Shown here piece by piece: positions 53,017-62,200 of a DNA stretch of 64,000 nt (position 1 is the first letter of the stretch; the number at the start of each line of letters is the position of its first letter). The translations under genes were made by a program, and so were the position numbers. The notes beneath the pieces are model-generated. The model was not told the DNA's origin, made no database searches, and worked only from the letters and a program-made list of their open reading frames with translations. This DNA comes from Virgifigura sp964551315 (GTDB lineage: Bacteria; Pseudomonadota; Alphaproteobacteria; Dongiales; Dongiaceae): positions 1-64,000 of the forward strand of contig CAZKCM010000012.1 of NCBI GenBank assembly GCA_964551315.1, read 5' to 3'.

Positions 53017-54816
53017 ATGCCCGATAGCAGAGCATACCTCGAAAGCCCGACCCGTTTTCTGGCGCATTACGTCCGCGACAGAAAATGGTCGTTCGCCGGC
53101 TTGTTAGCGCTCGTGGTCGGCGCGTCCGGCTGCGCCGTAGTGGCGCAGTACTCCATGAAGCTGCTCGTCGACGCGATGACGGCTCCGGAAAGGGCAATGG
53201 CTCCGGTCTGGATGGCGCTCGGCCTGTTCGTCGGGCTGATCGCTGTGGAGAACGCCTTGTGGCGTCTCAGCGGCTGGCTCGGGTGCCGGACCACGATCGG
53301 CGCCGGCGTGGATATCCGGCTCGACCTCTTCCAGCATCTGTCCGGCCATCCGATGCGCTACTTCACCGGCCAGTTCGCGGGGGCTCTGGGAAACCGCATC
53401 ACGGCAACGGCCGGAAACGTCGGGGCGCTGGTCAACACCTTCGTCTGGAAGATCGTTCCCCCCTGCGCGGATTTCGTCGGCGCGGTCATCATCTTCGTCA
53501 CCGTGGATTGGCGCATGGCGGCGGCGCTCGTCGGCGTCGTCGCGCTTCTTGCCGGAGGCCTCATCCTCCTCGGTGTCCGAGGACGGCCGCTGCATCAGGC
53601 CTACGCCGAACAGGCCAACGCGGTCGGCGGCGAGCTGGTCGATGTCATCGCGAACATGTGGGCGGTAAAGGCGTTCTCCGCGCGCGCGAGGGAGCGCGAG
53701 AGGCTGGCCCGCAAGTTCGGTTCTGAGGCGATCGCCCAGCGGGGAAGCTGGATGTATCTCGAAAAGATGCGGGTGCTCCACGACATCGCGCTTTGGGGCA
53801 TGGCCAGCGCTATGCTCGTTTGGGCGATCAACCTGTGGAGCAAGGGCCGCATCACGCCGGGCGATGTGGTTGTGGTCAGCACGTTGACGTTCCGGATCCT
53901 GCACGGTGCGCGGGACCTTGCGCTTGCGCTGATCGGCACTGCGCAACAGTTCGGATTCATCGCGGAGACCCTCCGAATCATCGGTCGGAGGCACGAGGTG
54001 GTCGATGATCCGAACGCCCGCCATCTCATCAACCTGGGCGGTGCGGTCAGCTTCGAACGCGTTCGTTTCGGCTATCGTGAGGATCGTCCCGTATTCGACG
54101 ATCTCACATTGCATATTCCGGCCGGTCAGAGAGTCGGGGTGGTGGGGCCCTCCGGAGCCGGAAAGTCGACCTTGGTGAACCTGCTTCAGCGTCTGTATGA
54201 GGTTCAAGGCGGCCAGATCCTGATCGACGGTCAGCCGGTGGCCGGCATAACGCAGGACAGCCTGAGGGCGATGATCGCCAGCGTCCCTCAGGAGGTTTCC
54301 CTGTTTCACCGTTCGATCAAGGAGAACATCCGCTATGCGCGGCCGACGGCTTCCGATCAGGAGGTGATCGCCGCCGCCCGGGCCGCGCATTGCGACGAGT
54401 TCATCCGAGACCTGCCGGAAGGCTACGACACGCTCGTCGGCGAACGCGGTCTCGAGCTTTCGGGCGGCCAGCGACAGCGCATCGGCATCGCTCGAGCCAT
54501 CCTCAAGGAGGCACCCATAATCATCCTGGACGAGGCGACATCCGCGCTTGACAGCGAGCTGGAGATCGCCGTTCAACGCTCATCGGCCGAAGCGGTGCGC
54601 GGCCGCACCGTCATTGCGATCGCTCATCGCCTCTCCACCTTGGCGTCATTCGACCGGGTTATCGTCCTGGCCGACGGACGCATCGTTGAGGACGGAAGCC
54701 CGGCAGAATTGCGGCGCCGTGGCGGCATCTTCGAAAAGCTTTGGCGAATGCAGGTGAATGTTCCCTCGCTCGACGGTTCGCTCAAGATGGCGGGGTCCGG
54801 TCCTTCGGACATGTGA
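53017..54816 (+). CDS. ABC exporter, fused membrane and ATPase domains (MsbA-like)
   Basis: 599 aa. Six TM helices (about 20-310) are followed by an NBD: Walker A GPSGAGKSTLVNLLQRLYEV, VPQEVSLFHRSIKENIRYAR (Q-loop), LSGGQRQRIGIARAIL and Walker B IIILDEATSALDSELEIAV. MsbA/PglK-type half-transporters flip lipid-linked glycans. Its place at the end of the glf block suggests export of a galactofuranose-containing glycolipid or oligosaccharide. I start at ATG 53017 (MPDSRAYLES); the open frame is longer but overlaps the hydrolase gene. Confidence 0.92.
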   Translation: MPDSRAYLESPTRFLAHYVRDRKWSFAGLLALVVGASGCAVVAQYSMKLLVDAMTAPERAMAPVWMALGLFVGLIAVENALWRLSGWLGCRTTIGAGVDIRLDLFQHLSGHPMRYFTGQFAGALGNRITATAGNVGALVNTFVWKIVPPCADFVGAVIIFVTVDWRMAAALVGVVALLAGGLILLGVRGRPLHQAYAEQANAVGGELVDVIANMWAVKAFSARARERERLARKFGSEAIAQRGSWMYLEKMRVLHDIALWGMASAMLVWAINLWSKGRITPGDVVVVSTLTFRILHGARDLALALIGTAQQFGFIAETLRIIGRRHEVVDDPNARHLINLGGAVSFERVRFGYREDRPVFDDLTLHIPAGQRVGVVGPSGAGKSTLVNLLQRLYEVQGGQILIDGQPVAGITQDSLRAMIASVPQEVSLFHRSIKENIRYARPTASDQEVIAAARAAHCDEFIRDLPEGYDTLVGERGLELSGGQRQRIGIARAILKEAPIIILDEATSALDSELEIAVQRSSAEAVRGRTVIAIAHRLSTLASFDRVIVLADGRIVEDGSPAELRRRGGIFEKLWRMQVNVPSLDGSLKMAGSGPSDM

Positions 54817-54875
54817 TTTCACCGTGGGGTATCCGGATTCCGTTGGGGCGGGCCGAGGGCGGCACCGTTTCTCTT

Positions 54876-56219
54876 TCACCTTGAGCTGACCTGCGGTTCC
54901 AGGAAGCCCGGATCCAGCGATGCCGGATCGATGCGCCTCCCTCTGCTCATGATCGGGATCAACTCGTCTTCGTCGCCGACCCTTACCGGATTCACGTACT
55001 CCCAGACGATCGTGCCATCGGGGGCGACCTCGAGGAGGCGGCCACCGTCGGACTCGGTGATCAGGGTGTTGCCGTTGGACAGGCGTTCCTGGCCTGAGCG
55101 CACGATGCTCTCGAAAGGATTCTGCGCGTCGCCTGCATAACTCCATACAATTTCGAGCGTCCGCGGGTCGAACTCGATCACCCGCGATTGCCCGCCGTCG
55201 CCATAGTTTCCGGCGTTGTCAAACAACAGGATATGACCGTTCTGCAGCACGTCCGGGTCATGCTGACCCAGCCAGGGGCCACGCAACGCCCAGACGATCT
55301 CCTCCCGGTCGAGATCGAGCAGCGCAATCATGTCGAGTTCGCGCAGGGACACCAGAACCTGTCCGTCCTTGGCAAAGGGCAGGTGCGCGGCGGTCTCCGG
55401 GCGAATCAGATCGACCGCATTGGCGTGGGTGAAGTCGCCGTTCCGCGCTTCGCCGGTCGCGTACCAGGGAATCCGGATCAGCAGCCGACCGTAGGGGGAC
55501 TTGACCAGCGCGTCCAGCACCGAAACCTTCTTCAGTTCCTTTCCGTCCGGCGAGAGGACCACCACGTAGTCATCGACCCGCGGGGGCACCAGGTGTTGCG
55601 CCGTCTCGATCTTGTCGAAGCGGAGTTCGTGCGTGAGCAGGTAGATCTTGCCGTCCCCGGCGATGTCCAGATCGTGGTGCGCCCGCTCGAGATACTTCCA
55701 GACCACCTGGGAGTCTTTGTCCATCTTCACCAGACCGTAACCCCAGGGCGTGTCGCCGATGCCGACATAGATCGCCAGAAGATCGCCGTTCGGAAAGAGG
55801 TGGATGTCGTCCCATATGACGAAGGAATCGGGCCACGGCTTCTTCGCCGCCGCGGTCTCGTCCCATATGGCGCTGAACGGCAGATGCCATTCGTGAATGA
55901 CGTCGCCCTCCATCGAGATCAGGAAGGCCCGCTGATCGTGGCTCGAGGTGTATAGGGTCAGTCCGCTCTGCGCGCGCTCATGGTCGTGGATGGTCACGCC
56001 GCGCTTGTCGCTTCGGGCCGGGACATAGAGATCCGTCGCCGTCGCTTCACGATATTGGGTCCGCTGCGCGTAGAGAGCGCGGGCAGCCTGGTAGGCGCTG
56101 TCAAGGTAGTCGTACGGAAACACCTTGCCGAGGACGACGAAGGAGCCGCCCAGGAATGCCAGAAAGGCAATCGCCGCCACGAAGGCCGTTGAGAATACCC
56201 TGTTCAGGATCGAGCCCAT
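54876..56219 (-). CDS. Arylsulfotransferase (ASST)-family membrane-anchored protein
   Basis: 447 aa. One N-terminal TM anchor (FSTAFVAAIAFLAFLGGSFV) is followed by a periplasmic beta-propeller-like domain: GLTLYTSSHDQRAFLISMEG, DVIHEWHLPFSAIWD, DDIHLFPNGDLLAIYVG, then YLERAHHDLDIAGDGKIYLL with the His pair where ASST places its catalytic His, and QNGHILLFDNAGNYGDGGQS. The family transfers sulfate between aryl groups without PAPS, though many members have unknown donors. It is convergent with the ABC exporter gene. It could sulfate a glycan or phenol in the periplasm. ATG 56219 follows GGGGAGAA. Confidence 0.82.
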   Translation of the reverse strand: MGSILNRVFSTAFVAAIAFLAFLGGSFVVLGKVFPYDYLDSAYQAARALYAQRTQYREATATDLYVPARSDKRGVTIHDHERAQSGLTLYTSSHDQRAFLISMEGDVIHEWHLPFSAIWDETAAAKKPWPDSFVIWDDIHLFPNGDLLAIYVGIGDTPWGYGLVKMDKDSQVVWKYLERAHHDLDIAGDGKIYLLTHELRFDKIETAQHLVPPRVDDYVVVLSPDGKELKKVSVLDALVKSPYGRLLIRIPWYATGEARNGDFTHANAVDLIRPETAAHLPFAKDGQVLVSLRELDMIALLDLDREEIVWALRGPWLGQHDPDVLQNGHILLFDNAGNYGDGGQSRVIEFDPRTLEIVWSYAGDAQNPFESIVRSGQERLSNGNTLITESDGGRLLEVAPDGTIVWEYVNPVRVGDEDELIPIMSRGRRIDPASLDPGFLEPQVSSR

Positions 56220-56584
56220 CCGTTCTCCCCTGCGTTCGTTGCGCGCTTGGACCGGCTGCCCGTCAAGGCGAAGCATGAGATCGTCCATTCCAAATCGATC
56301 GCCAGTCAGGACCGCGGCGACACGCGTCTATCGGCCGTCGGAGCGCGTTCCGACGCCCAAATGGGTTAATACCGGCAACGTCCTCACGGTTCCGGCGCAA
56401 TGTACCGGGCCGCCGGATCGCCGTTGTTGGGGTGAGTTCGGCCGGTTCGACCCGGTGATGCTGGATGTTCCCCGACAGAGGACAAGGCCGAATCGCCCAA
56501 GGGGACACCTCGTGCCGCGGCCGGCGCAGCCTCGACGACGGCTGGCGACGGAAACGGCTCGGGAGGTTGACGCTCGCGGATCGC
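56220..56584. other. Intergenic region, no gene seen
   Basis: 365 bp between two leftward genes. Open frames are present but have no motif, start context or partner. No clear hairpin was found. Confidence 0.5.
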
Positions 56585-57151
56585 CTAGAGCACGAAGGCC
56601 TTTTCCCGCTGCACCTCGCCCGCGAGCCGAGCAACTGCCCGTTCATCCAGCATGGCGCGCAGCTTCGGGAAATCGACCTCTTCTTCCTGGCGCGCATGCC
56701 TCTCAACCAGCATTCTCAGTTCGCGGACCCTGTCGCGCCACCGCGGGTCATCCTTCGGCATCTGCTCCAGCGCGTGGAGATGTACCTTCATGTCGGCGTG
56801 CTCGGCGTAGAGACGCTGGGTGTCTTCGACCTCGTTCGCCTGCTCGCGGAGCAAGGGATAGATCACGTCTTCCTCTGCCAGAGCGTGCGCCGTCAATCGC
56901 CTCTTCAGACGAAGCAGGCGCTGCGTCCGGCCGAAGACGGCGCCCGGCGGGCTCTCTTCCATTTCGCGCAGCAGCGAAAGAAAGGCCCGGTGGTCCTGGG
57001 CGAGCGCGTCGAACGGATCGCGGCCAGTCGTCGTCCCGGTCGCCTGGGCCATGAAGGGCGGCAAGATCCGGCTGGCGATGACGCCTGCCATCGCGCCGCC
57101 GGCAAACGCGGCCATACTCCGCGCGGAAAACCATCCCGTTCCCGTCGCCAT
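56585..57151 (-). CDS. Hemerythrin-like HHE domain protein
   Basis: 188 aa. A hydrophobic N-terminal segment (about 10-32: SMAAFAGGAMAGVIASRIL) is followed by a four-helix HHE domain with His/Glu iron-ligand pattern: LAQDHRAFLSLL, LTAHALAEEDVIYPLL, YAEHADMKVHLHAL and LVERHARQEEEVDFP. Such proteins bind O2 or NO or act in iron and oxidative-stress handling. ATG 57151 has GGGAGG nine bases upstream. Confidence 0.85.
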   Translation of the reverse strand: MATGTGWFSARSMAAFAGGAMAGVIASRILPPFMAQATGTTTGRDPFDALAQDHRAFLSLLREMEESPPGAVFGRTQRLLRLKRRLTAHALAEEDVIYPLLREQANEVEDTQRLYAEHADMKVHLHALEQMPKDDPRWRDRVRELRMLVERHARQEEEVDFPKLRAMLDERAVARLAGEVQREKAFVL

Positions 57152-57542
57152 GGCGTTCCATCCTCCCGTGTGTTCGTGGTCCCCGCCAATAAACATCCGG
57201 CGGTCGGTGTTGTTCCCGGCCCTGAGCAGCGGACCCGCGGGAACGCGTGGTGGCGAAGGGCGGCGTCAAGAAGGTGTCGGGCCGCCGCGGCCTCTCCGCG
57301 AGGTTCGCGGCCGTGGCCGCCGTCCCGCGTACAGGCGTGCCCGTCGAGCCCGCGATCCTGGCCAAGTGGTTTCGATCGATGCTGAATGGTATCAAGCAAT
57401 AGGTCCCGCAGGCTGAACGTGACCGGAGGAGTCGGCGCCAGCAATTCGAAGATTGTGCTTCTGTCAATCGTGGAATCTGACGAGGCTCGGTGCGCGAGCG
57501 TTACCAATCCGGCCAACGGTGGTTCGTTTCCTTGCAATCCTT

Positions 57543-57572
57543 TTGACTCTGGTCGCGGCACGCGTTTACTAT
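57543..57572 (+). promoter_or_regulatory. Sigma-70-like promoter of the ring-cleavage cluster
   Basis: -35 TTGACT (57543-57548), an 18-bp spacer and -10 TACTAT (57567-57572), about 100 bp before the ATG at 57679. The sequence is well above the usual GC-rich background of this window. Confidence 0.55.
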
Positions 57573-57627
57573 GCGTCGCGCCGCGCATCGAGTGGCGCAC
57601 CAATTCGGTTCAAGTGGTTCTGCTTGG

Positions 57628-57647
57628 CGTAGGTCGGTACGCCTACG
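57628..57647. promoter_or_regulatory. Inverted repeat CGTAGG-N8-CCTACG in the leader
   Basis: A 6-bp perfect dyad centred about 65 bp downstream of the predicted -10 box, in the untranslated leader of the dioxygenase gene. It could be an operator or an mRNA hairpin. Confidence 0.4.
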
Positions 57648-57678
57648 GCCGTGGCGCAGACTTGTGGCAGAGGATCGC

Positions 57679-58812
57679 ATGGCGGACAGAAGCAATCTGA
57701 AAACGGCCTTGGACCGGCTCTACGCCGATGTTCACAAGGGTAACATGTTTCCGTTCTGGGCGACGACGACCGAAGTCCCGAACGACGAGGTCCGGCAGCT
57801 TATGCGGTCGCGGAGGGCCATTCCGTTCGTCTGGAGTTACGATGAACTCATCGGTCCGCTGCTGAAGCGATCGGCCGAGCTGATCAGCATGGAGGATTCC
57901 GAACGCCGTTCGTTGATCCTGGTGAATCCGGGGTTGGCGCCGACTCGGGCGACCGTCTCCACCATGTACACCTCCTACCGTCTGAACGATCCGAACGAGG
58001 TGATGCCGCCGCACCGCCACTCGCCAAACGCGATCCGGTTCGGCCTGACCGGGCACCGGAACTTTACCGGCGTGGAGGGGGAGGACATCGTCTTCGGGCC
58101 CGGCGACCTGGTTCTGACGCCGCACGACACCTGGCACAACCACGGAAACAAGGGGGACGAGCCGGCCGTCAACCTTTCTGTTCTCGATCTTCCGCTCGTC
58201 GAGGTACTCAACGCCATCTACTTCGAGCACGATTACAAGGAGAAGGAGGGCGATTCCTTCGTGAAGAAGAAGGAGCAGTCGGCGCGCTTCACCGCCGACT
58301 ACTCTTGGCGCGTCTATGGCCGCGGCGGCTACATGCCGAGGTTCGTCTCCCACCATCGCGGCACCGGCGCGGCCTCGCCGATGTACGTCTATCGCTGGGA
58401 GCCGATGCGCCAGTTCCTGGAGGAACACAAGGATTGGGACGGCGACCCGTATGAGGCGCTCAAGATCGAGTATATCGATCCAACCAACGGTGAGCCGGTC
58501 TACAAGACCATGACGTTCTTTGCGCAGATGCTCCGGCCCGGCGAGAAGACGCTGCCGCTGAAGCAGACCGCGAGCCTGCTGGTCACGCCCTTCGAGGGGC
58601 CGCGGGGGTACTCCATCATCGACGGCCAGCGTCACGAGTGGGGGCTGTTCGACACGCTCGCGGTACCCGGTGGAAGCTGGTGCCAGCACGTCAACGAATC
58701 GAGCGAGCCCGTTGTGCTGTTCGTCGCCAGCGACGAGCCGACCCTGATCAAGCTCGGCCTCTTCAAGCGGTGGGGGCAGACCCCGGACGGCGACACGATC
58801 CAACTCGACTGA
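57679..58812 (+). CDS. Cupin ring-cleavage dioxygenase (gentisate/salicylate 1,2-dioxygenase-like)
   Basis: 377 aa, a bicupin. The first cupin has the iron-binding triad in VMPPHRHSPNAIRFGLTG and DLVLTPHDTWHNHGNKGDEP; the second is weaker (GEKTLPLKQTASLLVTPFEG), as in gentisate 1,2-dioxygenase. The enzyme would open an ortho/para-hydroxybenzoate-type ring between C1 and C2. Downstream GST, RidA and hydroxyacyl-CoA dehydrogenase genes fit an aromatic catabolic operon. Whether the substrate is gentisate, salicylate, hydroxynaphthoate or another cannot be told. ATG 57679 follows GAGGATC. Confidence 0.87.
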   Translation: MADRSNLKTALDRLYADVHKGNMFPFWATTTEVPNDEVRQLMRSRRAIPFVWSYDELIGPLLKRSAELISMEDSERRSLILVNPGLAPTRATVSTMYTSYRLNDPNEVMPPHRHSPNAIRFGLTGHRNFTGVEGEDIVFGPGDLVLTPHDTWHNHGNKGDEPAVNLSVLDLPLVEVLNAIYFEHDYKEKEGDSFVKKKEQSARFTADYSWRVYGRGGYMPRFVSHHRGTGAASPMYVYRWEPMRQFLEEHKDWDGDPYEALKIEYIDPTNGEPVYKTMTFFAQMLRPGEKTLPLKQTASLLVTPFEGPRGYSIIDGQRHEWGLFDTLAVPGGSWCQHVNESSEPVVLFVASDEPTLIKLGLFKRWGQTPDGDTIQLD

Positions 58813-58928
58813 AAGGTAGGGTTGAAAGGTAGGGTCGGCTGGATGCCGGAAGCGGCCGTCGGCCGGCCCGCCGGGGCGGCGCGAATTTCGGACGGCCGCC
58901 GGTCGTCGTGCCAGGAAACGGAAGTTCC

Positions 58929-60056
58929 ATGAGCAAAGCAAAGAATACGACGCTGATTGGTCATATCGACTGCCCGGGCGGTGGTCAGGTCTGGGTCGAT
59001 GGCGAAACGCTCTATGTCGGCCATATGCGCAACCCCAGCGGCACGTCGATCTACGACGTCGCCGATCCCCGCAATCCGAAGCTCCTCTGTCGGATCGACC
59101 TTCCGGAAGGGTGGCACTCGCACAAGGTGCGCGTCGCCGACGGGGTGATGGTCGTGAACCACGAGCGGTTCGGGCCGAACAATCCGGAATTCGGCGGCGG
59201 GCTCGCCATCTACGATGTCGAAAACCCGGCGAAGCCAAAGCTGATCAGCAAATGGATGACCGAGGGCAAGGGCGTCCACCGGTACGATTTCGATGGTCGC
59301 TACGCCTACATCTCGCCCACGGCCAAGGGCTATGTCGGCAACATCGCGATGATTCTCGACCTGAAGGATCCGGCCAGGCCGGAGGAGGTTGGGCGCTGGT
59401 GGATCCCGGGCCAGTGGGAGGCCGGCGGCGAGGAGTATCCCTGGGCCAACTGGGTGCCGCCGCGCTGTCACCATCCGTTGCGAGTCGGCGACCGCCTCTA
59501 TGTGAGCTACTGGCACCACGGCTTCTACATCCTGGACATCAGCGACATGAGCAAGCCGAAGCCGATATCCGGGCGCAATACGAGCACGGCCTTCCCGCAT
59601 CCGACTCACACCTGCCTCAGGATGCCGATGAAGCTGAAGGGGCGCGACATCATGATCGTCGCCGACGAGGACGTGGCGAAGCTCTATCCGTCGGCACCGG
59701 CCTTCACCTGGATCTATGACATCACCGACGAATACAATCCGACGCCCATATCCACCTTCCAGGTGCCGGGGCTCGATCAGGACGGCAGCCCGCAGCCGCC
59801 GATGACCGGCTGCCACCAGCCCTCCGAACGGCTTGCCGGAGGTACGGTCGTGCCCTTCGCCTGGTTCGCGCAGGGGCTTCGCCTTGTCGATCTGGCCGAC
59901 CCCTTCGCCCCGAAGGAGGTCGGCTATTTCGAGCCGGATGCGCCGCAGGGCTTCGAGCGTTCATCCTCGAACGACGTGACGCTCGACCGGCGGGGCCTGA
60001 TCTACTTGGTCGATCGCCAGCGCGGCGTCGACATCATCGAGACAACGGTTCTGTAG
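58929..60056 (+). CDS. LVIVD-repeat beta-propeller protein
   Basis: 375 aa with repeated Y-D-V/L-x-D-P blades: SIYDVADPRNPKLLCRIDLP, AIYDVENPAKPKLISKWMTE, LDLKDPARPEEVGRWWI, YILDISDMSKPKPISGRN and LVDLADPFAPKEVGYFEPD. No signal peptide, so it is cytosolic, whereas many LVIVD proteins are secreted. Numerous His and acidic residues (CHHPLRVGDRLYVSYWHHGF) could form a metal or catalytic site. Its function is unknown. It is found between a ring-cleaving dioxygenase and a RidA gene. Confidence 0.85.
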   Translation: MSKAKNTTLIGHIDCPGGGQVWVDGETLYVGHMRNPSGTSIYDVADPRNPKLLCRIDLPEGWHSHKVRVADGVMVVNHERFGPNNPEFGGGLAIYDVENPAKPKLISKWMTEGKGVHRYDFDGRYAYISPTAKGYVGNIAMILDLKDPARPEEVGRWWIPGQWEAGGEEYPWANWVPPRCHHPLRVGDRLYVSYWHHGFYILDISDMSKPKPISGRNTSTAFPHPTHTCLRMPMKLKGRDIMIVADEDVAKLYPSAPAFTWIYDITDEYNPTPISTFQVPGLDQDGSPQPPMTGCHQPSERLAGGTVVPFAWFAQGLRLVDLADPFAPKEVGYFEPDAPQGFERSSSNDVTLDRRGLIYLVDRQRGVDIIETTVL

Positions 60057-60074
60057 GCAGAAGGAGAGACAGCA

Positions 60075-60479
60075 ATGGCCGAGTCGGCGACCGGCGCAAA
60101 TCCGAACATCACTCCGATCGGAAAGAAGAACCCGAACCTGCCGTTCCACCCGGGCGTAAGGGCTGGCGACTTCATCTTCGTATCGGGGCAGGTGGCCAAG
60201 GATGAAAACGGGAACATGTGCGGCGGCACGATCGAGGAGCAAACCCGCTGGACGATCGAATCGATCCGGCGTGTCCTGAACGCCGCGGGCGCCGACCTCT
60301 CCGACGTGGTCAAGATCACCGTCTATCTCGAGGACGCCCGCAACTTCGGGCGGTATAACCGGGTGTTCGCGGAATACTTTCCCGACGGATGCATTTCGCG
60401 CACGACGGTCGAGGCACGCGCCGTCATCGACACCAAGATCGAGATGGACGCCATCGCCTACAAGCCGGTCAAGAGTTGA
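60075..60479 (+). CDS. RidA-family protein
   Basis: 134 aa, the common RidA length. NPNLPFHPGVRAGDFIFVSG, QTRWTIESIRRVLNAAGADL, VVKITVYLEDARNFGRYNRV and Arg115 in VEARAVIDTKIEMDAIAY are typical. RidA proteins in catabolic operons often hydrolyse imine or enamine intermediates (for example 2-aminomuconate or aminoacrylate type), which would suggest a nitrogen-bearing aromatic substrate (inference). It lies 19 bp after the LVIVD gene with RBS AAGGAGAGA. Confidence 0.92.
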   Translation: MAESATGANPNITPIGKKNPNLPFHPGVRAGDFIFVSGQVAKDENGNMCGGTIEEQTRWTIESIRRVLNAAGADLSDVVKITVYLEDARNFGRYNRVFAEYFPDGCISRTTVEARAVIDTKIEMDAIAYKPVKS

Positions 60480-60557
60480 GACCGGCCAATCCCTGAGAGC
60501 GCAGCAACGAACGACCCTGGAAGCCTCGGCTTCCGGGCAGCGAAACGGAGAAAACAC

Positions 60558-61145
60558 ATGAGAGTCCTCGGCCGAAAGACCTCGGGAAACGTGCAGAAGG
60601 TCCTGTTCCTTCTGGAGGAATTGGGGGCGGATTACGTTCGAGAAGATTACGGTCGACAGTTCGGCAACACGGGCGACGCGGCCTATCTCTCGCTGAACCC
60701 GAACGGCAAGGTTCCCACCGTCGTCGACGGTGATCTCGCGATCTGGGAATCCAACACGATCCTGCGGTATCTGGCGGCCAAGGCCGGCTCTCCCCTCTAT
60801 CCGACCGATCTGGCCGCACGAACCCTGGTTGAGCGCTGGATGGACTGGCTCTTGGCCAGCCTCAACGACAGCTACGTCACCGTCTTCAAAGCCGCCAAGG
60901 ACGGCGGGGCCGTGCCGGACGGCGCCGCGAAGACCATGGTGGACTGCCTGAAGATCCTGGACGGACACCTGGCCAAGAACGCGTATCTCGCCGGCGACAC
61001 GTTCACGATCGCGGACATCTGTCTGGCGCCGATCGTTCACCGTTGCCTCAATTTTCCGGTCGATCTGCCCGACCTTCCGGCCCTTCGGGGCTGGCATCGG
61101 CGCGTTTCGGAGCGGCCGGCCTTCCAGAAGGCGGTGGCTGCCTGA
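60558..61145 (+). CDS. Glutathione S-transferase family protein
   Basis: 195 aa. The thioredoxin-like N-domain has MRVLGRKTSGNVQKVLFLLE (active-site Ser9 region), LNPNGKVPTVVDGDLAIWES and NTILRYLA (the cis-Pro and Glu-Ser glutathione site). The helical C-domain ends with the AFxKAV motif. In gentisate-type pathways GSH-dependent maleylpyruvate isomerase belongs to this fold, so an isomerase role beside the dioxygenase is plausible. Confidence 0.9.
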   Translation: MRVLGRKTSGNVQKVLFLLEELGADYVREDYGRQFGNTGDAAYLSLNPNGKVPTVVDGDLAIWESNTILRYLAAKAGSPLYPTDLAARTLVERWMDWLLASLNDSYVTVFKAAKDGGAVPDGAAKTMVDCLKILDGHLAKNAYLAGDTFTIADICLAPIVHRCLNFPVDLPDLPALRGWHRRVSERPAFQKAVAA

Positions 61146-61240
61146 GATGACGCGGGGCGAGGTCGGGCCGGGCAAGGCCGGCCCGCCCCACGGCCCGGCC
61201 GGGCCCAAGCAAAAGCGCAAACAGGTTCAGGGGCGGATCC

Positions 61241-62164
61241 ATGACAACCGTGGCGATCATCGGACTGGGGACAATGGGGGCCGGCATGGCCGCCACGATC
61301 GCGCGCGCCGGCATCACCGTGCGGGCCCACGACATCAAGCCCGAAGCGATCCAGGCCGCGCGCGACAGCCTGCCGGCCATTGCCCGTATCCTCGACGCGC
61401 TTGCCATGCCCGACAAGGGCGACGCAACGGCCGTTGCCTTTCCCGGCACCGTCGAGGAAACGGTCGCAGGGGCGGACATGGTCATCGAGAACGTACCGGA
61501 GAATCTCAACCTCAAGCTGGAGGTGTTCCGGGAGCTTGACCGGCTGGTGTCGGCGGATTGCGTTCTTGCGTCCGACACTTCGGGGATTCCGATCACCAAG
61601 CTTCAGCAGGCCGTTTCGGCGCCGGGGCGGGTGATCGGCATGCACTGGTCGAATCCGCCGCATCTCATCCCCATGATCGAGGTGATCGCCGGCGCCAAGA
61701 CCAGCGCGGAAACCAGGGACTGGCTGGTCGAGTTCATCAAGGGCCTCAACCTGCGCCCGGTCGTGGTGAAGCAGGATGTGCCCGGCTTCGTCGAGAACCG
61801 CATCCTCTATGCCATCATGCGCGAGGCGGTGGACCTCGTGGAGCGCGGCGTCATCGAGCCAGAGGGGCTGGATACCTGCGTGTCCTGGGGCATCGGCTAC
61901 AAGCTGGCGATCATCGGGCCCATGGCGCTTCTGGACATGGCGGGGCTCGACATCTACCAGTCCGTCGGCAGCTATCTGAACGCGGACCTGTGCACGCGCG
62001 ACGACGTGTCCCGCTACGTGACCGACCGGACGGCGCGAGGCGATCTGGGCATCAAGAGCGGCGCGGGAATCTTCCGGTATACGCCGGAGGAAATCGAGCG
62101 CCTCCGCGCCGAGAGGGCGCGGCGCTTCGTGGCCGTACGCCGCGCGCTCGAACAGGAGATGTGA
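61241..62164 (+). CDS. 3-hydroxyacyl-CoA dehydrogenase family oxidoreductase
   Basis: 307 aa. The NAD-binding Rossmann start is TVAIIGLGTMGAGMAATIAR (GxGxxG, residues 8-13), with Asp36 in RAHDIKPEA selecting NAD. SDTSGIPITKLQQAVSAPGR, GMHWSNPPHLIPMIEVI (catalytic His) and VVKQDVPGFVENRILYAIMR follow the HADH pattern. It oxidises a beta-hydroxy acid or acyl-CoA. Not fused to an enoyl-CoA hydratase. It is followed by TRAP genes, suggesting that an imported hydroxy acid feeds it. Confidence 0.9.
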   Translation: MTTVAIIGLGTMGAGMAATIARAGITVRAHDIKPEAIQAARDSLPAIARILDALAMPDKGDATAVAFPGTVEETVAGADMVIENVPENLNLKLEVFRELDRLVSADCVLASDTSGIPITKLQQAVSAPGRVIGMHWSNPPHLIPMIEVIAGAKTSAETRDWLVEFIKGLNLRPVVVKQDVPGFVENRILYAIMREAVDLVERGVIEPEGLDTCVSWGIGYKLAIIGPMALLDMAGLDIYQSVGSYLNADLCTRDDVSRYVTDRTARGDLGIKSGAGIFRYTPEEIERLRAERARRFVAVRRALEQEM

Positions 62165-62200
62165 CCGGTGCACGGCGCCGCGGTCGTAGGGAGCTGGTGA

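Larger units (their letters stand above)
57152..57678. other. Promoter-bearing intergenic region
   Basis: 527 bp between divergent genes. It holds a sigma-70-like promoter (57543-57572) and an inverted repeat (57628-57647) before the dioxygenase gene. No regulator gene or coding remnant was recognised. Confidence 0.5.

Noticed and set aside
57386..57700. 104-codon plus-strand open frame before the dioxygenase gene
   Set aside because: It overlaps the predicted promoter and the start of the dioxygenase in another frame and has no family motif.
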